Source: Pelecanus crispus (lineage: Eukaryota; Chordata; Aves; Pelecaniformes; Pelecanidae). Taken from it: a stretch of 64,000 bases of DNA. Shown in pieces: positions 59,870 to 64,000 of this stretch; the first letter of the stretch is position 1, and every line of letters starts with the position of its first letter. A program made the translations under genes and the position numbers. Under the pieces are notes generated by a model, which was not told where the DNA came from, made no database searches, and was given only the letters and a program-made list of their open reading frames with translations. The DNA is taken from the NCBI RefSeq assembly GCF_030463565.1, contig NC_134675.1, positions 11,801,862 through 11,865,861 of the forward strand. The letters are read 5' to 3'.

Positions 59870-60379
59870 TGCTAAGGCAGAGGTTTCAATGCTGATGGAC
59901 TGTTAGATGGCAGCAGCAGCTCTCCAAATCCCAGGCTGCAGGGACTGCCTGAGGACTCTCTGATGCCAGGAGAGATGGCCCTCTATCCTGCAGGAGACGT
60001 GCTGTCTTGGAGGAGCTGTGTCACCAAATGGAGGAGTTATGGAAGTGAGCAGGTTGCACAGCATCAGAGAAGGTGAAAGGGAGATGGACAGGATCTTCTC
60101 TGAGACACGCAGCAGCTTGAAGAGCCCTGTACTCCAACTGCAGTAGAGATGCAGGCGGTGTCCACCCCTAGTATTAAGGTAAGCGCAACCTCTGGAGAGG
60201 GTGAAGAATGAAAGCTGGTGGCTTCTGGCACCAAGAGGAAGGCTTCTACCCCATCTAAGAGCTTACAACTCCGAAATAGGTTCACTGCCCTCAAAGTTGA
60301 AGGGGAGACAGATGTGCCTTCAAGCAAAGGATCTGGTTCACCTGATTGTAAACTGTGCAAGACCACCAGGAAGAAGCAG

Positions 60380-60880
60380 TAAGTGATTGTAATGGGTGAC
60401 TCCCTGCTGTGGGGGGATGGAAGCACCCATCTGCCAACCTGACCTATCATCTAGAGAGTTTTGCTGCCTGCTGGGGTCCTGGATTTGGGATGTTGTGGAG
60501 GGACTTGTCCAGCCCTTTGACTACTACTCCCTGCTGTTATTCCATGTGGGCACCAATGATATTGCCAGGGGAAACCTGGACAGTATCAAAAGTGACTACA
60601 GAGCTCTGGGGGCTGCAGTCAAGGGCATGGGGGCCCAGGTGTTGTTTTCCTCAATCCTGCTGATGAGGGGAAAGGGTGTGAGTAGGAGGGCACTGATAAT
60701 ACAAGCCAACAATTAGCTGTGGAACTGGTGTTGGCAACGGGGTTTTGGGTTTTATGATCACGGGACCCTGTTTGCAGATCAGTGTCTGCTTGGGAGAGAT
60801 GGGATCCACCTCACTAAGCAGGGCAAAACTATTTTTGTCGATAGCATGGCTGACCTCTTAAGGAGGGCTTTAAACTAGGA
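60380..60880 (+). pseudogene. CR1 ORF1 esterase (SGNH hydrolase) domain, broken
   Basis: Three SGNH-type blocks are readable: VMGDSLLWG (block I with the nucleophile Ser, about 60392-60418), FHVGTNDIARG (block III Asn, about 60540-60570) and GRDGIHLT (block V with the Asp-x-x-His pair, about 60792-60815). Block I is in another frame from the rest, and a stop at 60714-60716 separates blocks III and V. Some CR1 ORF1 proteins carry such an esterase (known for the family); its role in transposition is unclear. Not functional here. Confidence 0.83.
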
Positions 60881-60977
60881 ATGATGGGGGAGGGAGAGAG
60901 TTACCAGCAGCCCTGTGAAGGAGTGATGGACAGGGTCTTTGAGCAAAGGGCCTGGGCTAATGTGAGAGGAAGGGATC

Positions 60978-62075
60978 TGTGATGGGTTGACCTTGGATGG
61001 CTGCCAGGTGCCCACCAAGCTGTACTCTCACTTCCCCCTTCCTCAGCAGGACAGGGGGAAAAAAAAATAAGCTGGAAAAGCTTGTGGGTCAAGATAAGGA
61101 CAGGGAGATCACTTAGCAATTACTATCATGGGCAAAACAGACTTGATAGGATGGTGAGAAATAAAAACAAAACTAAAAACACCTTCTCCCCCTGCTTCTT
61201 CCCAGACTCAACTTCATTCCTGACTCTTCTAACTTCTCCCCACTGCCCCCCAGCAGCACAGGGGGGATGGGGGTTGCGGTCAGTTCATAATGCTTTGTCT
61301 CTGCTGCTCCGTCGTCCTCACATGCTCCAGTGTGGGGTCTCTCCCACAGGATACAGTTCTCCACAAATTTCTCCAACGTGGGTCCTTTCCACAGGCTGCA
61401 GTTCTTCATGAACTGCTCCAGCATGGGTCCTTTCCATGGGGTGCAGTCCTTCAGGAACAGACTGCTTCAGCATGGGTCCCCTGTGGGGCCACAGGTCCTG
61501 CCAGAAAACCTGCTTCTTCATGGGTTCCTCTCCACAGGTGGCAGTTCCTGCCAAGAGCCTGCTCTTGCGTGGGCTGTAGCTTCCTTCAGGGCATGTCCAC
61601 CTGATCTGATGTGGGGTCCTCCACAGGCTGCAGGGTGGATATCTGCTCCACCGTGGACCTCCATGGGCTGCAGGGGGACAACCTGTCACCATGGTCTTCT
61701 CCATGAGCCGCTAGGGAATCTCTGCTCCAGTGCCTGGAGCACCTCCTTCCCCTTTCTTCTTCCCTGACCTTGGTGTCTGCAGGGTTATTTCTCTCTCTTT
61801 TCTTTTTTTTTTTTTTTTTTCTTTTTTTTTTCTCTCACTCCTCTCTCTCACAGCTGTTGCTCAGCATTTTTTTTTTTTTTATCCATTCTTAAATATATTA
61901 CCACAGAAGTGCCACCAGCGTTGCTGACTGGCTCAGCTTTGGACAGCAGTGGGTCTGTTTTGGAACTGGCTGAAACTGACTCTGTCCAACATGGGGGCAG
62001 TTCCTGATCTCTTTTCACAGAAGCCACCCCTGCAGCCCCCTGGCTACAAAAACCTTGCCACGTAAACCCAATACA
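60978..62075 (-). mobile_element. ERV LTR, family V, inside the CR1 (solo)
   Basis: 1098 bp with a perfect 5-bp repeat GGATC on both sides (60973-60977 and 62076-62080). CR1 sequence continues on both sides, so it inserted into the CR1 between ORF1 and ORF2. It shows the 45-nt repeats (61320-61460) and long poly-T runs near 61800-61880. Confidence 0.92.
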
Positions 62076-62215
62076 GGATCACAAAATCAACAAAACAGGA
62101 CTTAAGCAGGGGTCACCTCCAGCATTTGTGTGTAAACAAGGAAGTGCCTACAAGGCACTATTATGGAGAAATCCCCAAAACCCTTTCTGGGAAATCAGCA
62201 TGCTGGAGTGCCTCT

Positions 62216-63190
62216 CTGAAGTACCTGTACACTAATGCACACAGTATGGGAAATAAACATGATGAGTTAGACATCTGTGTGCAGCTGCAGGGCTATGATC
62301 TTTTTGGGATTCTGGAGATGTGGTGGGATGGCTCCCATGACTGGAGTGTTGCAATGGAGAGATACAGGCTCTTTAGGAAGGACAGGCTAGGAAGATGAGG
62401 AGGGGGAGTTGCCCTTTATGTGAGAGAGTAGCTGGAGTGCATAGAGCTCTGCCTGGGAATGGATGAGGAGCCAACTGAGAGCTTATGGGTAAGGATTAAA
62501 GAGCAGACAGGTTAGGGTGACATTGCAGTGGGTGTCTGCTATAGGCTGCCTGACCATGAAGAACAAGTGGATGATGCCTTCTGCAGACAGCTAGAAGCAG
62601 CCTCGCATTTACAGGCTCTGATCCTTGATGACAGTTTCCAGCCCCAAGTGATAGCAGAGCCAACGAGGAGAGGTGCTCTGCTGGACCTCACACTCACCAA
62701 CCTGGAAGGGCTCGTTGGGGATGTGATGGTCAAAAGTGGCCTTGGTTGCACTGACCGTGAGATGGTAGAGTTCAGGATCCTGAGGGGAGGGAGGAAGGTG
62801 AAAAGCAAGCTCATAACCCTGGATTTGAAGAGAGCAGACTTTGGCCTCTTCAATGATCTGTTTGGAAGTGTCCCATGGGATAAGGCCTTGGAGGGAAGAG
62901 GGGCCCAAGAAAGCTGGTTAATATTCAGTGATCACATCCTCCAAGCTCAAGAGCAGTCCATCTTAGTGAATAAGAAGTCAGGGAAAAATGCCAGGAGACC
63001 TGTGTGGATTAACAAGGAGCTCCTGGCCAAACACAAGCATAAAAAGGAAGCATACAGAGGGTGGAAGCAAGGATGGGTAACCTGGTAGGAATACAGAGAC
63101 GTTGTCCAAGCATGCAGGGATGAGGATAGGAAAGCCAAAGCCCCCCTGGAACTGAATCTGACGAGGGATGTCAAAGACAACAAGAAAGGC
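62216..63190 (+). pseudogene. CR1 ORF2 endonuclease domain, catalytic block deleted
   Basis: Apurinic-type endonuclease that nicks target DNA. Seen: LKYLYTNAHSMGNKHDEL, ILEMWWDGSHDW (with the catalytic Glu), GVCYRLPDHEEQVDDAF, then a jump from LQALIL directly to DDSFQPQVIAEPTRRG. The GDFN-containing stretch seen at 8874-9296 is missing (about 30 residues, in frame). SDHE is changed to TDRE, so the final catalytic His is also lost. Stops occur at 62396-62398 and nearby. Confidence 0.87.
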
Positions 63191-63232
63191 TTCCTTTTAT
63201 TGCCTACGCATTTATAAAAGGCTGGGGAAAAT

Positions 63233-64000
63233 GTGGACCCATTGCTCAATGAGATGAGGAACCTGATGATACAGGATGTGAAAAAGGCTGAGGTGCTGAA
63301 TGCCTTTTTTGTCTCAGTCTTTACTTGCAAGACTGGCCTTCAGGAATCCCAGGCCCCTGAGACCAGAAGGAAAGTGAAGCAAGGAAGATGTACCCTTGGT
63401 GGAAGAGGATCAGGTCAGGGAATACTTAAGCAAACCAGACATATGTAAGTCCATGGGCCCTGATGGGATGCACCCACAACTGCAGAGGGAGCTGGCTGAT
63501 GTCATTGCGAGGCCACTCTCGATAATCTTTGATCAATCATGGCAATTGGGAGAAATGCCTGAAGACTGGAGGAAAGCAAATGTCACTACTATCTTCAAGA
63601 AGGGCAAGAAGGAGGATCCAGGGAACTGCAGGCTGGTCAGCCTCACCTTGATCCCTGGGAAAATGATGGAGCAACTAATCCTGGAAACCACTTTCAGGCA
63701 CATGAAGGACAAGAAAATCATCAGTAGTAGTCAGCATGGCTTCACCAAGGGGAAGTTGTGCTTGACCAACCTGATAACCTTCTACAATGAAAAGGCTGCC
63801 TTGGTAGATGAGAGGAGAGCAGTGGATATTGTCTACCTGGACTTCAGGAAGGCCTTTGACCCTGTCTCTCATAAGATCCTCATGGAGAAGCTGTTGATGT
63901 ATGGGCTAGAGGAGCAGATAGTGAGGTGGATTGAAAACTGGCTGAATGACTGGGCCCAGAGGCTGGTGATCAGTGGCACAAAGTGTAGTTGGAGGCCAGT
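63233..64000 (+). pseudogene. CR1 ORF2 reverse transcriptase, N-terminal half, cut by window end
   Basis: Reads [35 protein letters not shown] and motif A YLDFRKAFDPVSHK (P in place of T), ending at CSWRPV before motif B. Frame breaks near 63420-63440. Confidence 0.85.

Larger units (their letters stand above)
59870..64000 (+). mobile_element. near full-length CR1 LINE, interrupted by an LTR, runs off the window
   Basis: Contains ORF1 remains (about 60000-60880), the linker, and ORF2 endonuclease and RT (62216-64000). An LTR fills 60978-62075. The 5' limit near 59870 is estimated from the start of GC-richer, CR1-like text. It is a more divergent CR1 subfamily than the others here and has many stops and frameshifts. 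Confidence 0.85.

Overview
The window is nuclear DNA from a bird, very probably a passerine. Three signals support this: CR1 LINEs in many places, avian-style endogenous retrovirus (ERV) LTRs, and at 49438-49573 a tRNA-Ile-headed SINE with a CR1 tail, a type known from passerines. There are no bacterial-type genes, operons or CRISPR arrays. Host coding sequence is only about 1 kb of the 64 kb; a large part of the rest is retrotransposons, many nested in one another, and the remainder is intron or intergenic DNA I do not recognise.

Host genes. (1) RASA1 (p120 RasGAP) lies on the minus strand. Six exons read from high to low coordinates: 35911-36060 and 29308-29443 (N-terminal SH2), 28020-28090 and 17199-17316 (SH3), 16105-16136 (linker) and 14180-14211 (start of the C-terminal SH2). 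All exon phases join, all have splice sites, and one intron uses a GC donor. The N-terminal exon and everything after the start of SH2-C are not seen. (2) ARRDC3 (alpha-arrestin) lies on the plus strand as three phase-compatible exons at 50999-51146, 52454-52556 and 53031-53189; its flanking exons are not seen. (3) An intronless 3' fragment of a ceramide synthase 1-like gene (12147-13121, minus) sits inside a CR1 between 31-bp direct repeats.

Repeat layout. 0-2.5 kb: two LTRs. 6.7-9.3 kb: long CR1 (minus). 9.6-10.4 kb: solo LTR. 12.0-13.9 kb: CR1 with the CERS1-like insert. 17.9-22.2 kb: deleted ERV with 5' LTR, tRNA-Lys-type primer site, gag-like remains and an inserted CR1 whose reverse transcriptase frame is open. 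22.4-23.2 kb: solo LTR of a different family with an AT-rich repeat block. 24.3-27.8 kb: a minisatellite-bearing LTR and an ERV 3' end containing a solo LTR. 30.7-33.4 kb: LTR and CR1. 37.3-40.4 kb: three LTRs. 41.3-47.6 kb: an ERV on the minus strand with 3' LTR, integrase, RNase H, reverse transcriptase and protease remains, broken by a solo LTR in integrase and a CR1 in reverse transcriptase. 48.1-48.3 kb: assembly gap. 49.1-49.8 kb: solo LTR with the SINE inside. 55.3-59.1 kb: CR1s and an inverted LTR pair. 59.9-64 kb: a near full-length CR1 (esterase ORF1, endonuclease and reverse transcriptase ORF2) with an LTR between its two ORFs, running off the window.

Interpretation. RASA1 and ARRDC3 are, from recall, sex-chromosome (Z) genes in birds. 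The extreme LTR density, the changed residues in RASA1, the partial ARRDC3 and the unusual head-to-head closeness of the two genes would all fit a W-chromosome copy. This is inference; a repeat-rich Z or autosomal locus is not excluded.
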